Part shown: positions 40,868-50,899 of the stretch, in pieces
How the letters are laid out: each line of letters opens with the position of its first letter
Numbering within the stretch: the stretch's first letter is position 1
NCBI GenBank assembly: GCA_023435895.1
Contig: JAEZLH010000036.1
Span: 124,001 to 188,000 of the forward strand
Origin: Bacillota bacterium
Lineage (GTDB): Bacteria; Bacillota; Clostridia; Lachnospirales; Lachnospiraceae
Reading direction: 5' to 3'
DNA length: 64,000 bases
Made by a program: the position numbers and the translations under genes
Notes under the pieces: generated by a model
What the model was told of the DNA's origin: nothing
What the model saw: the letters and a program-made list of their open reading frames with translations, nothing else
Database searches by the model: none

Positions 40868-42673
40868 TTATTTTAACAGCTCCTCCATCTGATCCAGCAA
40901 CTCACCAAACAGCTGTAATGCTTGATTTACAGGCTCCTTAGTGCTCATATCAACACCGGCACCCTTTAAGAGTTCGATGGGGTAGTTGGAACTGCCACCG
41001 CTAAGGAAACGGATATAATCTTGAACAGCAGTTTCGCCTTCATTTAAGATTCTTCTGGATAAGGCGATTGCGGCGGAGTATCCGGTTGCATATTGATATA
41101 CGTAGAAGGCATTATAAAAATGTGGAATACGAGCCCATTCCATATCAATGTCGGAATCAATCACAATATCCTCTCCAAAGTATGCAACATTTAAGTCATG
41201 ATATACCTTGCAGAGAGTATCCGCGGTAAGACTTTGACCATCTTCCACCATCTTATGGGTTATCATTTCAAATTCAGCAAACATGGTTTGACGGAATAAA
41301 GTACCTTTAAACTTTTCAAGGAAATGATTGATTAAATACGCTTTTTCCTTCTTGTCCTCTGTTTTCTTTAACAGATAATCGATTAACAGAGCTTCATTGC
41401 AAGTGGAAGCCACCTCAGCCACAAATATTTTATAGCCGGCATATACAAAAGGCTGTGTTTTATCCGAGTGATAGCTATGAATTGCATGTCCCATTTCATG
41501 GGCCAGAGTAAATACATTATCAAGTGTATTGTTATAGTTTAAAAGTACGTAAGGATGTGTGCCGTAAGCTCCCCAGGAATATGCCCCGCTTCGCTTGTTC
41601 TCATTCTCATAGATATCTATCCAACGATTATTATATCCTTCTGATAATACCCTGCGATAATCTGCTCCCAGTGGCTGAAGACCCTTTTCTACGATATCTT
41701 TTGCTTCATCAAAGGGTATCTCCATCTTTACATCACCAACCAAAGGTGCATAAAGATCATACATATGAAGTTCCTCTACTCCCAGCAGCTTTTTACGAAG
41801 GGATACATAACGATGCATTAAGCCCATATTTTCATGAACCGCTGCAACCAGATTTTTATATACCTCAGTAGGGATATTTGCCGAGTCCAATGCTCTTTCC
41901 AAAGTACTGCTATATTTTCTAGCTTTTGCAAAGAATACCTCTTGTTTTACATTGGAGCTAAAGGAAGCGGCTAACGTATTTCGAAAGCTCTGATAACTGG
42001 AATACACTCCTTGAAAAGCATCCTTACGTACTCTTCGGTCCTGGCTTTCCAGCAACTGACCATATCTTCCGTGGGTGATTCTTACCTTTTCCCCATTCTC
42101 ATCTTCAATCTCAGGAAATTTTATGTCTGCATTATTAAACATAGAAAATATATTACCAGGTGCTTCCCCAACTTCACCGGCATCCGCCAGCAACTCTTCC
42201 ATTTCCTTAGAAAGAATATGAGGCTTTTGACGCAGAACATCCTTTATATGGAACTCGTAGAGCTTTAACTCTTCTGTTTCTCGAAAGAATTGAACCAAGC
42301 TCTCTTCCGGAATATCCAGTATCTCAGGTGTGGCAAAGGATAATGCACTGCTGACCTGTACGGATAAGGCATTGGCCTTATTCGCCAAATCCTGATAGGT
42401 TCCATTGGCAGTGTCCTCATGACTCTTTTGATTTGCATATACATAGACCCGTTCTAATAATTGACCGATTTCATCGGAGAGTTTAAGAAAATTCAATAAC
42501 AATTCTCCGGATTTGGACAATCTGCCATGGTATTCCACCGCATTTTTAATCAACTCTTTTATTCTATCAAATTCCTGTTGCCATGACTCATCGGAAGCAT
42601 ATAAATCCTCTATTGCCCAGGTATGCTTTTTATCCACTTCATTTCTCTTCGGTAAACTCATCTTCGTGCTCAT
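40868..42673 (-). CDS. pepF: Oligoendopeptidase F (M3B zinc metallopeptidase)
   Basis: A 601-residue cytoplasmic peptidase that degrades oligopeptides. The zinc site is LAHEMGHAIHSYHSD (HExxH), with the distal Glu in IFVAEVASTCNEALL. The N-terminus LPKRNEVDKKHTWAIEDLYASDESW and the C-terminal FYNAFYVYQYATGYSAAIAL with FLSGGSSNYPIELLKGAGVDM are typical. I place the start at the ATG at 42673 behind AAGGAG. This gives the family's usual length; 16 further in-frame codons upstream look non-native. Confidence 0.95.
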   Translation of the reverse strand: MSTKMSLPKRNEVDKKHTWAIEDLYASDESWQQEFDRIKELIKNAVEYHGRLSKSGELLLNFLKLSDEIGQLLERVYVYANQKSHEDTANGTYQDLANKANALSVQVSSALSFATPEILDIPEESLVQFFRETEELKLYEFHIKDVLRQKPHILSKEMEELLADAGEVGEAPGNIFSMFNNADIKFPEIEDENGEKVRITHGRYGQLLESQDRRVRKDAFQGVYSSYQSFRNTLAASFSSNVKQEVFFAKARKYSSTLERALDSANIPTEVYKNLVAAVHENMGLMHRYVSLRKKLLGVEELHMYDLYAPLVGDVKMEIPFDEAKDIVEKGLQPLGADYRRVLSEGYNNRWIDIYENENKRSGAYSWGAYGTHPYVLLNYNNTLDNVFTLAHEMGHAIHSYHSDKTQPFVYAGYKIFVAEVASTCNEALLIDYLLKKTEDKKEKAYLINHFLEKFKGTLFRQTMFAEFEMITHKMVEDGQSLTADTLCKVYHDLNVAYFGEDIVIDSDIDMEWARIPHFYNAFYVYQYATGYSAAIALSRRILNEGETAVQDYIRFLSGGSSNYPIELLKGAGVDMSTKEPVNQALQLFGELLDQMEELLK

Positions 42674-42884
42674 CTTTGTATCTCCTTTTCCTTTTCTATC
42701 ATAAATTGGATATCCTTTCAATAAATTATAATAAACTCGGTTCCGCTCTTCAAGTAAAATATTATTAGAATTATCCTCAACGCATGAATCGTTTGACTTT
42801 GTTCAAGTTACCATTGTTACAGCATAAAAGAGCTTATATCACCCGAATTCTACTTACTACTTATAGAAAGGCTTGGTCATTATT

Positions 42885-43865
42885 ATGAACTTACTTAATA
42901 TAAATAGGAACAAACTGATTAAAGGAGCAATTATGCTCTTTCTAATCTCGATGTTATTATTTCCTGGCGCTTCCTTTCAGGGTGCAAGCACTGGGTTATT
43001 ATTATGGTTTCATAATGTATTGCCCAATTTGCTTCCCTTTATTATTCTTTCTAATTTAATGGTGCGTTTAAATATTTCCAAAAAACTAAGCAAATTATTT
43101 TACCCTGTTCTAGGTAGAATATTTCGAATCAGCTGCGAAGGCTGCTACCCAATTATCATCGGTTTTCTCTCAGGGATTCCTATGGGAGCAAAAACCACTT
43201 CCGATTTGGTAAGTGAACACAAAATCTCCAGCAGAGAAGGGCAGTTTTTAATTGGAATGTGTAATAATGCCAGTCCTATGTTCATCATCGGATACATTGC
43301 AATCACTCAACTGAAACTACCTCACTTTAATTATATTCTTTTTGGTATTATATACGGTTCTGCAATTATCAGTGCATTATTGTATCGCTTCCTCGTTGAT
43401 CTCCTCTCAAAGAAATCTAATATAACAGAAAAAACCATAATTGCCACTTCATCAGATAATCGGAATGGCCGTTTTTCTTTTGCCCTTCTAGACAGCTCTA
43501 TTATGAATGGCTTTGAAATCGTTACCAAAATTGGGGGCTATATCATATTATTCTCCATAGTTGCACAAATTATCAAAGGAATCGGTCCGGATACAAGCTT
43601 TATCAAAGCTTTCATTATGGGTCTGTTTGAAATCACCACCGGAATCAGCCAAATATGTAACACTCCAATGGACGTGAATACAAAAATAGTCCTGGTTACC
43701 GCAATCACATCCTTTGGAGGTCTATCTGGATTAGCTCAAACCAAAAGTGTGATGGGTGACACAAGACTATCAATTTATTCCTATGTAATTGTTAAATTGC
43801 TCAGTGCTTTATTATCCATGCTTTTTGCTTGGATTTACCTGACTTTATTTCCGATAATGAATTAA
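42885..43865 (+). CDS. ylbJ: Sporulation integral membrane protein YlbJ
   Basis: A protein of about 326 residues with roughly eight hydrophobic helices. Characteristic segments are GLLLWFHNVLPNLLPFIILSNLM, FRISCEGCYPIIIGFLSGIPMGAKTTSDLV, GQFLIGMCNNASPMFIIGYIA and the C-terminal SFGGLSGLAQTKSVM. YlbJ is expressed in the mother cell during sporulation and is needed for proper engulfed spore formation. The start is uncertain: ATG at 42885 or TTG at 42873, with AAAGG upstream at a non-ideal distance from both. Beside the coaD-rsmD genes, as in Bacillus. Confidence 0.9.
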   Translation: MNLLNINRNKLIKGAIMLFLISMLLFPGASFQGASTGLLLWFHNVLPNLLPFIILSNLMVRLNISKKLSKLFYPVLGRIFRISCEGCYPIIIGFLSGIPMGAKTTSDLVSEHKISSREGQFLIGMCNNASPMFIIGYIAITQLKLPHFNYILFGIIYGSAIISALLYRFLVDLLSKKSNITEKTIIATSSDNRNGRFSFALLDSSIMNGFEIVTKIGGYIILFSIVAQIIKGIGPDTSFIKAFIMGLFEITTGISQICNTPMDVNTKIVLVTAITSFGGLSGLAQTKSVMGDTRLSIYSYVIVKLLSALLSMLFAWIYLTLFPIMN

Positions 43866-43923
43866 TTCATCAGTATTGATGTTTCTTTTTCAAATCGAAT
43901 GAACAGATTACACGATTATGATG

Positions 43924-44571
43924 CTACTCCTCTACCTCATTTAGAAAGGTGTCCTCGTCAAATTCGAAATCCTCTCCATCTGTCTCATCCTGCTTGTCCA
44001 TATTTACTTGTGAATGATTCATTTGATATAGCTGATCGTTAATTTCTTTCTTGTTACCGCTTACAATCTCTAAGCTATTCTTAAGTGCCAGAATATATTT
44101 ATCATACTGGGAAGCAGTTGATTCGTAGGCGCTTGCTAATATCCGTTCCACCTCTGATAATACATCGTTAGAATAAGTTAGCGTTCCGGTTCTGATTTGC
44201 TCTGATTCTTCAATTGCTTCTCTACGCAGGCGCTCTGCTTCTGTGGACGCTTGCATTATCATTTCATTTGCCTGATAATAGGCTTGTTGCAGTATTTCAT
44301 GTTCATTTAGAAGTTCCTTAGCATGCTCCCTGGATTGATAGAGAATCGTTGCTGCTTTTTCTTCTGCATCCGCAATGATTGCATCTCTATTTGAAATAAT
44401 TTTCTGGTAACGCTTAATCTCATCAGGTGTTCTTAATCTTAACTCATCCAGCAAATCATAGAGTTCATCTTTTGGTACAATCACCTTTGTGCTTGATAAC
44501 GGCTGCATCCTGCAGCTTTCCACAAATTCATAAATATCTTCGATTAATTGCTCAATCCTACTTGCTCCCAT
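43924..44571 (-). CDS. Coiled-coil protein, possibly DivIVA/ATPase subunit E-like
   Basis: A 215-residue protein without membrane segments. An N-terminal region (RIEQLIEDIYEFVESC...KDELYDLLDELRLRTPDEIKRYQKII) leads into a long alanine- and glutamate-rich coiled coil (DAIIADAEEKAATILYQSREHAKELL; ANEMIMQASTEAERLRREAIEESEQI), then an acidic tail (DGEDFEFDEDTFLNEVEE). The coiled coil resembles DivIVA-like or V-ATPase subunit E-like sequences, which often drive such annotations; the true role is unknown. It begins at the ATG at 44571 behind AAGGAG, 12 bases after the coaD stop, so it is co-transcribed with coaD. Confidence 0.7.
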   Translation of the reverse strand: MGASRIEQLIEDIYEFVESCRMQPLSSTKVIVPKDELYDLLDELRLRTPDEIKRYQKIISNRDAIIADAEEKAATILYQSREHAKELLNEHEILQQAYYQANEMIMQASTEAERLRREAIEESEQIRTGTLTYSNDVLSEVERILASAYESTASQYDKYILALKNSLEIVSGNKKEINDQLYQMNHSQVNMDKQDETDGEDFEFDEDTFLNEVEE

Positions 44572-44583
44572 TACAAACACTCC

Positions 44584-45072
44584 TTATTTTTTATATTTAT
44601 CATATATGGTCTGAACAATGCAGCTTGGCACGAATTGACTAATATCCCCCCCAAAGGACGCAATTTCCCTCACTGCGCTGGAGCTGACATAAGAATATTC
44701 CACGCTGGTCGTAAAAAATACCGTATCAACATTTGTATTTAGCTTGTGATTCGTCTGTGCAATCTGCAGTTCATATTCAAAATCCGTTATCGCCCTAAGT
44801 CCTCTCACGATAATAGACGCATTTTTCATTGCAACAAAATCAATCAATAAGCCATCGAAGGCTTCCACCTGAATGTTTTTAGCAGTGGATTGTTCCTTCA
44901 CAACCTTTTGTATAATCTCCACTCTTTCTTCAGCAGTGAATAACGGTCGTTTCGTGTTGTTTTTTAATACTCCGATAATCAATATATCAAATAAACCGGC
45001 TGCTCTATTAATAATATCCAAATGTCCTAATGTAATTGGGTCAAAGCTACCCGGGTAAATACCTATTTTCAT
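44584..45072 (-). CDS. coaD: Phosphopantetheine adenylyltransferase
   Basis: A 162-residue enzyme adding AMP from ATP to 4'-phosphopantetheine, the penultimate step in CoA synthesis. It has the N-terminal IGIYPGSFDPITLGHLDII (T/HxGH motif), GLLIDFVAMKNASIIVRGLRAITDFEYELQIAQTN and SSSAVREIASFGGDI (SSxxVR-type motif). Family length. It forms a cluster with rsmD upstream and the coiled-coil gene downstream, as is common in Firmicutes. Confidence 0.97.
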   Translation of the reverse strand: MKIGIYPGSFDPITLGHLDIINRAAGLFDILIIGVLKNNTKRPLFTAEERVEIIQKVVKEQSTAKNIQVEAFDGLLIDFVAMKNASIIVRGLRAITDFEYELQIAQTNHKLNTNVDTVFFTTSVEYSYVSSSAVREIASFGGDISQFVPSCIVQTIYDKYKK

Positions 45073-45142
45073 ATAATACCTCCATCATGCCATAAAACTG
45101 TAAAGAAATAAATAGACCATTCCCTCTATTTTTTAGATGATC

Positions 45143-45697
45143 CTACTTCATTTCTATAAAGACATGCTGGCTTGTCTTATATTCTTTCTTCTTATAAATT
45201 CGAAATTTTGTATCTTCCAAGTAGTCAAATTCCGTCTTTAGAGATGCTTCCACAACAATGATTGTATCACAATATAAAATGGATGAATCCTGCAAAGCCA
45301 GCAAAATATCTTTTTCATGCAAATTATTATAAGGTGGATCCATAAATATGATATCAAACACCTTTCCCTTAAGTTCCAACATTCGAATAGCATCCAATGC
45401 TTTATTGGGATAAACTTCTGCATTCTCCGTCAAACCGGTAGTTTTTAAATTAGACTTAATACAGGAGAGTGCGGTCTTATTATCCTCAACAAAAGCAGCA
45501 TACTTCGCTCCTCTTGATAAGGCTTCAATACCGATTGCTCCGCTTCCTGAAAACAAGTCCAAAAAATCAACATCAGCAAGATACGGATTTAATATATTAA
45601 ATAAGGTTTCCTTCGTCTTATCTGTGGTTGGTCTGGTATCATAACCCTCCGGCGTAATAAGCTGTAACCTTCTCGCCTTACCTGCAATTACTCTCAT
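45143..45697 (-). CDS. rsmD: 16S rRNA (guanine966-N2)-methyltransferase RsmD
   Basis: A 184-residue SAM-dependent methyltransferase. It begins MRVIAGKARRLQLITPEGYDTRPTTDKTKETLFNIL, then motif I DLFSGSGAIGIEALSRGA and the catalytic DPPY in IIFMDPPYNN. It methylates G966 (E. coli numbering) of 16S rRNA. The start is the ATG at 45697 behind GGAGA. Located directly upstream of coaD, a conserved pairing. Confidence 0.96.
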   Translation of the reverse strand: MRVIAGKARRLQLITPEGYDTRPTTDKTKETLFNILNPYLADVDFLDLFSGSGAIGIEALSRGAKYAAFVEDNKTALSCIKSNLKTTGLTENAEVYPNKALDAIRMLELKGKVFDIIFMDPPYNNLHEKDILLALQDSSILYCDTIIVVEASLKTEFDYLEDTKFRIYKKKEYKTSQHVFIEMK

Positions 45698-45798
45698 ACT
45701 TATCTCCAAAAATTAAATAATTTAAAAATCAGTCAACAAGCTAAGTTTAGCCCATCTGATAAAATATTTCAATGTTTTTTTGGTTTTTTCGCAAAAAT

Positions 45799-45828
45799 AA
45801 CGGTTGCCACTTTTCAGCAGCAACCGTC
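45799..45828 (-). terminator. Terminator of the SASP gene
   Basis: Stem AACGGTTGC/GCAACCGT with a short loop, followed on the minus strand by TTATTTTTGC, 17 bases after the stop codon. Confidence 0.88.
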
Positions 45829-45844
45829 ATTTTAATTCTTATAT

Positions 45845-46042
45845 TTATTTGCCTGCAATTCTGTTTTCATAATCCTGAATCATCTTTTTAACCATGTAGC
45901 CACCAACTGAACCATTCTGTTTTGATGTCAAGTCGCCATTATAACCTTGCTTTAAAGGGACACCAATTTCGTTAGCAACTTCATACTTAAAACGATTTAA
46001 TGCTTCCTGTGCTTCGGGTACTGTACTACTTCTTCTTGACAT
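45845..46042 (-). CDS. Alpha/beta-type small acid-soluble spore protein
   Basis: A 65-residue SASP that coats spore DNA and protects it from UV and heat. It shows ALNRFKYEVANEIGVPL (around the GPR protease cleavage region, FKYEVANEIG) and YNGDLTSKQNGSVGGYMVKKMI, the paired signatures of the family. It starts at the ATG at 46042 behind GGAGGAG. It stands alone with its own terminator, as expected for a forespore-specific gene; I could not define a sigma-G promoter with confidence. Clear evidence that the organism sporulates. Confidence 0.96.
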   Translation of the reverse strand: MSRRSSTVPEAQEALNRFKYEVANEIGVPLKQGYNGDLTSKQNGSVGGYMVKKMIQDYENRIAGK

Positions 46043-46227
46043 AGAAACTCCTCCATTTCGTATTTTGAAATTCTTCAAAATAAGTTGTGTTGTTGTTTTT
46101 TGTTATTGTAACTTTCTTGAACTTGTTTTTTAAACCTTTGTAACTTTTGTTTGAAAAACAATGTATCAAGTTGTTACGATAGTAGTATGTGCAAAAAGAA
46201 ATAAAATACACAGAATTTTTAAATTAT

Positions 46228-47646
46228 TTAAATGTAATTATTGGATATCTGTCGAAAAAAAGTTCCGAACAACATTAATTTTAAGGATGCTTTTTTGCTA
46301 GACGCAGGCTTAGTCGGTTCCGGTGACGGGGTAGGCGTTGCAGCATGTAGTATGCATTGTACCGAACTGGAATTTCCGAATTTATCAGTAGCCTCATAAA
46401 TTACTATATAATTACCGTCCTGATCCTTATTGATCTGTACTTTCAACTTTATCTCATTTAACTTTGAAAAATTATCCTTTACGGTTACTGCCTTTAAAAG
46501 AGCTGCTTCTACCGGTACTTCGCCTGGTTCCAACGTTCGGTCTTTCACTCCGCTAATTACCGGCGGCAAATTATCAAGTTCAATTTTGATTTTTTTCTCT
46601 CCGGTTGGACCGCCACCCACACTGGAACGATAGGTGATGTAATATAACGTAGCACTCTTCTTATCTATGGTAATTTTAATTAAATCCTTTGCCAATTTAT
46701 ACTTACCACAATTTGCCCCCACACCATTTAGTGCAAAATCATTATTAATTACTGTGGAACCACCCACAACTTTATCCAATACTCCCGTATAGGTAGGTGC
46801 CAATTTATTTTTTGCTACGGTTATGGTTATGGTTTTGGAAACCGTCCTAGATAATTCATCCACAACAGAATATGTAACTTTATAAACTCCCGGAACACTC
46901 ACATTTACCTTCTGACTTACTTTTATCTTTGACGTTATATTGGAGCCGACAGAAGATTTTGCTTTGACATTCTTATGTAAATCAATGTTTTGATTCCACT
47001 CTATTTTTTGATTTTTAACTCCTGAAATAACAGGCTTTTTCTTTGCAAAAGGGTTCCTTTTATCCGGATCGGTTGGATCCCACCTTGTACCTGATGGAAT
47101 TTTTATGGCTTCCGGCTTTCCTAACGGACCAGGACTTTTCTTATCGTCATAGATAACCACCGTAGTTTTTAAAGCACAATTATCATAAATCCATTTTGCA
47201 TCCTTCACCATTAATCGGACGCAACCATGGGATGCTGCTGAACCAAGTTTATTATATTCTTTTGTAGCAAGCGAAGCGGGATTATCATCGTAATAATATA
47301 CGGAATGAAATAACATTCCACCATCAATTCGAGTAGAATATTGCCCCCATACATCATTCATCAATAACTTCCAACGATACTTCGCTTTCGTTTTAAACGT
47401 TCCTGTTCTTGTCTTACCAGACTTTCCAACCGAGCAAATCATTGCTTTGATTGGAACGGTATACTTCCCTTTACTATCCTTTTTATAAATCGTTATTGTA
47501 TTATACGACCGATTAATTTTAATCAAATACGTATCTTTCTTTTGTGCGCTTGCATATGCTTGCTGTGTACCCCCAAATAATACACTAATGGTTAACAGGA
47601 TTAGAAGTAACAGCAGATGAAACTTGTGAAATCTCTTAATAAACAT
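46228..47646 (-). CDS. Secreted L,D-transpeptidase with Ig-like repeats
   Basis: A protein of about 472 residues with a signal peptide (KRFHKFHLLLLLILLTISVLFG, cut near AYASA). The YkuD catalytic domain spans residues about 40-165: YNTITIYKK, TRTGTFKTKAKYRW, GGMLFHSVYY and the active-site SHGCVRL. Three or so Ig-like/bacterial cadherin-like modules follow (VSQKVNVSVPGVYKVTYSVVDELSRTV and KDQDGNYIVIYEATDKFGNS are the typical last strands). Then come a short PTPSPEPTKPA linker and a C-terminal basic stretch. It probably forms 3-3 cross-links or anchors proteins in peptidoglycan. The start is the ATG at 47646; upstream GTG is possible. Confidence 0.88.
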   Translation of the reverse strand: MFIKRFHKFHLLLLLILLTISVLFGGTQQAYASAQKKDTYLIKINRSYNTITIYKKDSKGKYTVPIKAMICSVGKSGKTRTGTFKTKAKYRWKLLMNDVWGQYSTRIDGGMLFHSVYYYDDNPASLATKEYNKLGSAASHGCVRLMVKDAKWIYDNCALKTTVVIYDDKKSPGPLGKPEAIKIPSGTRWDPTDPDKRNPFAKKKPVISGVKNQKIEWNQNIDLHKNVKAKSSVGSNITSKIKVSQKVNVSVPGVYKVTYSVVDELSRTVSKTITITVAKNKLAPTYTGVLDKVVGGSTVINNDFALNGVGANCGKYKLAKDLIKITIDKKSATLYYITYRSSVGGGPTGEKKIKIELDNLPPVISGVKDRTLEPGEVPVEAALLKAVTVKDNFSKLNEIKLKVQINKDQDGNYIVIYEATDKFGNSSSVQCILHAATPTPSPEPTKPASSKKASLKLMLFGTFFRQISNNYI

Positions 47647-47846
47647 AACTTCCAGCACTCCTTAAGTCTTAAGATCTTAACTTATGTTCAGGTGTCTTAA
47701 TCCCTCAGTCATTTGCACAAGGTAAAAGAATGAATGCGTATGAAACATCTTTTTCTTTTTATCAAAGAGTAAATCTTTTGACTTTGTGAAACAGCTAATA
47801 TTAATTGGGCTTTTGGCACCTGAAACAACTTAATCATATATTGGTA

Positions 47847-50174
47847 TTACTTTACCTCTACAATATAAGTCTCATAAGCTTTATTGTCCTTGGAAGGACT
47901 AGTGTATTTTATCTCTCCAAGACTCTTGAGTAATTCATTATTCACTTCGGGGTACTTCTCATTTTCCATTCTACCAACATAAATATAGGAAACATTATAT
48001 TTCTTCAATAGTTCTTTCACCGCATCAATATCTGTGGAGGTGTAAATTGTTTTAATATCTGCATCTCTCTCGTCCAACAAATCGGTATCGGACTTCCATA
48101 ACCATTCATGAGTTTTCCAACCAAGAACAGTCGGAAGACCGGTCATAACCGAAACTCTTTCGTAGTCGGTATAACTGTCTCCATTCACTTCAAGAACAAC
48201 TGGCATTCCTTTCACATTTTCATTCAGCCAATTAATCGCACCTACATCGTCTTTATAGGTTGTCTCCAAAAATGCCGTGCAATCCAGTCCGCGATATTCT
48301 TTCACTTTAAAAATATTACCATACCAGGAATCCACTGCTTTTTGAACATAGCAAACGGACATAGCAAACAGTACAAAACATATTACGGCAGTCCTTCTTT
48401 GCTTCCAGTTTTCTCCGAACACAACCAATCTTGTGAAAATATATCCAAAACACAAACCAAACATGATAAAAGCTTGGTAAGTCAGTTTAAACATGGTATT
48501 TGCTCTCTTGTAATCTCCACTATAAATATCTTGGATATAGATAATCTCCGGAAGTAAGATCAGCCCAATTGCACATAAGCCTATTGTGACAGTGAATAAG
48601 TCTGGTGCTGTTAATGTCTGCATGTAGCGAACGATCCATGCTTCTTTCTTTGGCATCTTACTATCTTCTTGTACCTCATCTTGGTTAACTTGTAGCTTAA
48701 TGACTTTCTCTTCTTCAAGTTTTTTTCTTTTTACGTTGCCAATCGTAAAACAAATAAATGCTATCACCGTAAATATTGGCAGTCCCCATAATATAATCAG
48801 CTGATTCAACGGAGTATGGTTAACGCATAATACCGGAACCGTGGAGATTTGATCGAAGTTTAAGGTAAAGGGAAGACTAACAATTTCAGATACAATAATT
48901 ACAAGTGCCCCTTGTAATGCTGTAATGATATAAGCTTCCTTTTTAAAATTATATACAACTAAGTTTGTAAATAGAATAATTGCACCCGAAACAATAAAAT
49001 AAATCGGAAAGTCCCAAAAATTCGTTGTATGAAATAACCCTATAAAGAAGGCCACCATCAGAATAGAAGGATTAGCTACTTCTTTAAGTCTCGATATTTT
49101 TTGATGTTGTTTTGCCTTCCTCATACACATCCATGCAAATAAAATACCAACAACCGTTAAAACAAACATGATATTGACTACATGAGCATGTAAATCACCA
49201 AGCACAAAAGAATAGGATGGAAATTCGTGAATCGTTTTATCATTCGTCTCCGGGTGATAGCCAATGAATCTGGTTGCATCCGGAAACCAATATTTGTCCT
49301 CGCTTACTTTTAATCCGAAAAATTTCTGAAACCATCCCTGAAACCATTGATAGGTAGGATAATGCATATTGCCTGCCAGACATACCGCGGTACCACCAAT
49401 CAATCCACTGACAACAGAAAGTGCAGAATATACCTTGCCACGGGTTTTACTAAACTGTCTTGTAACATTAAAAATAATGGAATATGGTAATACAAATGCA
49501 AAAGCTCCTACCATCATTAGCATCAGGTTATAACCAAGTGACACCTTAACAGCGGACAACTTGGTTAGAAAGGTTGCATAAAACTGACCCACATAATAAT
49601 AATTCAATTTCGTTCCCGAGAACCAAAAATCCTGAGGAGGCATATATTCCGAGCGCATCATGCTGGTCATGAAACCATAGTCCATGAATTTCTCTGTTCC
49701 ATAGGCTTCCGGCTTAAAGCCTCTTATATAGGTAAAAAGCAGGAATACTCCAAAAAATAATAACTCCTCAAATATGATGTGATCAAAATCCTTGCTTTTC
49801 CAACTAAATACCGCATACTGGATTGATTTATCCTTCGCTCGTTTCTTAAATTGAATTACAAGGAGTGCTAGATTGAGCAGTAATCCTATCACAACACTGA
49901 TCACACAATTTAGCGGTGTAAACTTCAAAATATGAAGGGAGGATAAGAACCAAAGGATATATCCGGTCATCGCTAATCCAATTGCTTTAGAGAACAAGTA
50001 CCCCTTATCATGAAAGTTAGGGAACACTAGCGTTGTCAAAGGAATATACAAAATACCGATATAGGTCATTGTTACCCACCATTTGATAAACGCCGAGTAA
50101 TCTCCCTGCAATAAGAACTTACCTGCCAGGAACAATAAAATTGCCGCAATGGCATAAATAATTTTCTTTAGCAT
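47847..50174 (-). CDS. DUF2298 (YYY-type) polytopic membrane protein
   Basis: A 775-residue protein with about 15 membrane helices. The motif that names the family is present: FWFSGTKLNYYYVGQFYATFLTKL, with YYY inside, near TYIRGFKPEAYGTEKFMDYGF. Other conserved stretches are FPSYSFVLGDLHAHVVNIMF and GLFHTTNFWDFPIY. The 'E-x-Y..EKFMD' and 'GDLHAH' arrangement resembles lipid-linked-sugar GT-C glycosyltransferases, which is the likely role, with the GT2 enzyme 17 bases upstream supplying the polyprenyl-phosphate sugar. The C-terminal soluble domain (VVLEVNGDSYTDYERVSVMTG, VSYIYVGRMEN) also fits GT-C proteins. Confidence 0.82.
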   Translation of the reverse strand: MLKKIIYAIAAILLFLAGKFLLQGDYSAFIKWWVTMTYIGILYIPLTTLVFPNFHDKGYLFSKAIGLAMTGYILWFLSSLHILKFTPLNCVISVVIGLLLNLALLVIQFKKRAKDKSIQYAVFSWKSKDFDHIIFEELLFFGVFLLFTYIRGFKPEAYGTEKFMDYGFMTSMMRSEYMPPQDFWFSGTKLNYYYVGQFYATFLTKLSAVKVSLGYNLMLMMVGAFAFVLPYSIIFNVTRQFSKTRGKVYSALSVVSGLIGGTAVCLAGNMHYPTYQWFQGWFQKFFGLKVSEDKYWFPDATRFIGYHPETNDKTIHEFPSYSFVLGDLHAHVVNIMFVLTVVGILFAWMCMRKAKQHQKISRLKEVANPSILMVAFFIGLFHTTNFWDFPIYFIVSGAIILFTNLVVYNFKKEAYIITALQGALVIIVSEIVSLPFTLNFDQISTVPVLCVNHTPLNQLIILWGLPIFTVIAFICFTIGNVKRKKLEEEKVIKLQVNQDEVQEDSKMPKKEAWIVRYMQTLTAPDLFTVTIGLCAIGLILLPEIIYIQDIYSGDYKRANTMFKLTYQAFIMFGLCFGYIFTRLVVFGENWKQRRTAVICFVLFAMSVCYVQKAVDSWYGNIFKVKEYRGLDCTAFLETTYKDDVGAINWLNENVKGMPVVLEVNGDSYTDYERVSVMTGLPTVLGWKTHEWLWKSDTDLLDERDADIKTIYTSTDIDAVKELLKKYNVSYIYVGRMENEKYPEVNNELLKSLGEIKYTSPSKDNKAYETYIVEVK

Positions 50175-50191
50175 CTTTTCACCTCTTTAAT

Positions 50192-50899
50192 CTATTTAAT
50201 ACATTGATTAATCTTTCTGAAATCGCTGATTGCCTTCTTACCAATTCCAATGATTTTCTTCATATTGATAGAATTCACACCACCCTGTCTTGGACGGAAG
50301 GTAACCGGAAGATATTTCACCTTCAATTTCTTCTTTGCATAGATAACGGATAACACAACATTGGAAAGATTAAAATCCTTTGGAATCATATTAATATGCT
50401 TTTTCAATGTTTCTGACTTCATCAAACGGAATGGTGTGTTAGCATCCTTGATATTTACATGAAAACAAATCTGGAGAACAGCCTTTAGCGTTTTGGTTAC
50501 AAATACTCTGGAAAATCCGTCCTGTCTGCCCTTACGATGACCAATCACCATGTCATAATCCCAACGCATTTCCCAAAAAGGCCAAAATTCCGATGGTAGT
50601 GTTTGTCCATCTGAATCAGTTTGGAATACGTAATCTGCACCATTATCCAGCGCATAATTGTATCCGTATAAAACGGTTGCACCATGACCACCGTTTGGCT
50701 TTGTAATTGGTTCAAAGGACTCTAAGTTTTTTGCTTCCTCCTGCATTATTTTATAGGTGGAATCTTTGCTGCCATCATCGATGATAACCAGTTTACTTCC
50801 ATTCCCTATTTTCTCCACAATCGGGGTCCAATCTTTGATTACTGCCTTAATATTCGCTTCTTCGTTGTATGCCGGAATTACAATGTATAATTTATCCAA
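50192..50899 (-). CDS. GT2 glycosyltransferase, polyprenyl-phosphate sugar synthase type
   Basis: A 235-residue soluble family 2 glycosyltransferase. The N-terminus YIVIPAYNEEANIKAVI, the nucleotide-sugar motif VIIDDGSKDSTY, NGGHGATVLYGY and the DxD-like FQTDSDGQT are all present, with QxxRW-like GHRKGRQDGFSR. It resembles dolichyl- or undecaprenyl-phosphate mannosyl/glucosyl transferases without membrane helices. It sits 17 bases before the DUF2298 gene, so it probably makes the lipid-linked donor for that protein. Sugar identity unknown. Confidence 0.88.
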   Translation of the reverse strand: MDKLYIVIPAYNEEANIKAVIKDWTPIVEKIGNGSKLVIIDDGSKDSTYKIMQEEAKNLESFEPITKPNGGHGATVLYGYNYALDNGADYVFQTDSDGQTLPSEFWPFWEMRWDYDMVIGHRKGRQDGFSRVFVTKTLKAVLQICFHVNIKDANTPFRLMKSETLKKHINMIPKDFNLSNVVLSVIYAKKKLKVKYLPVTFRPRQGGVNSINMKKIIGIGKKAISDFRKINQCIK

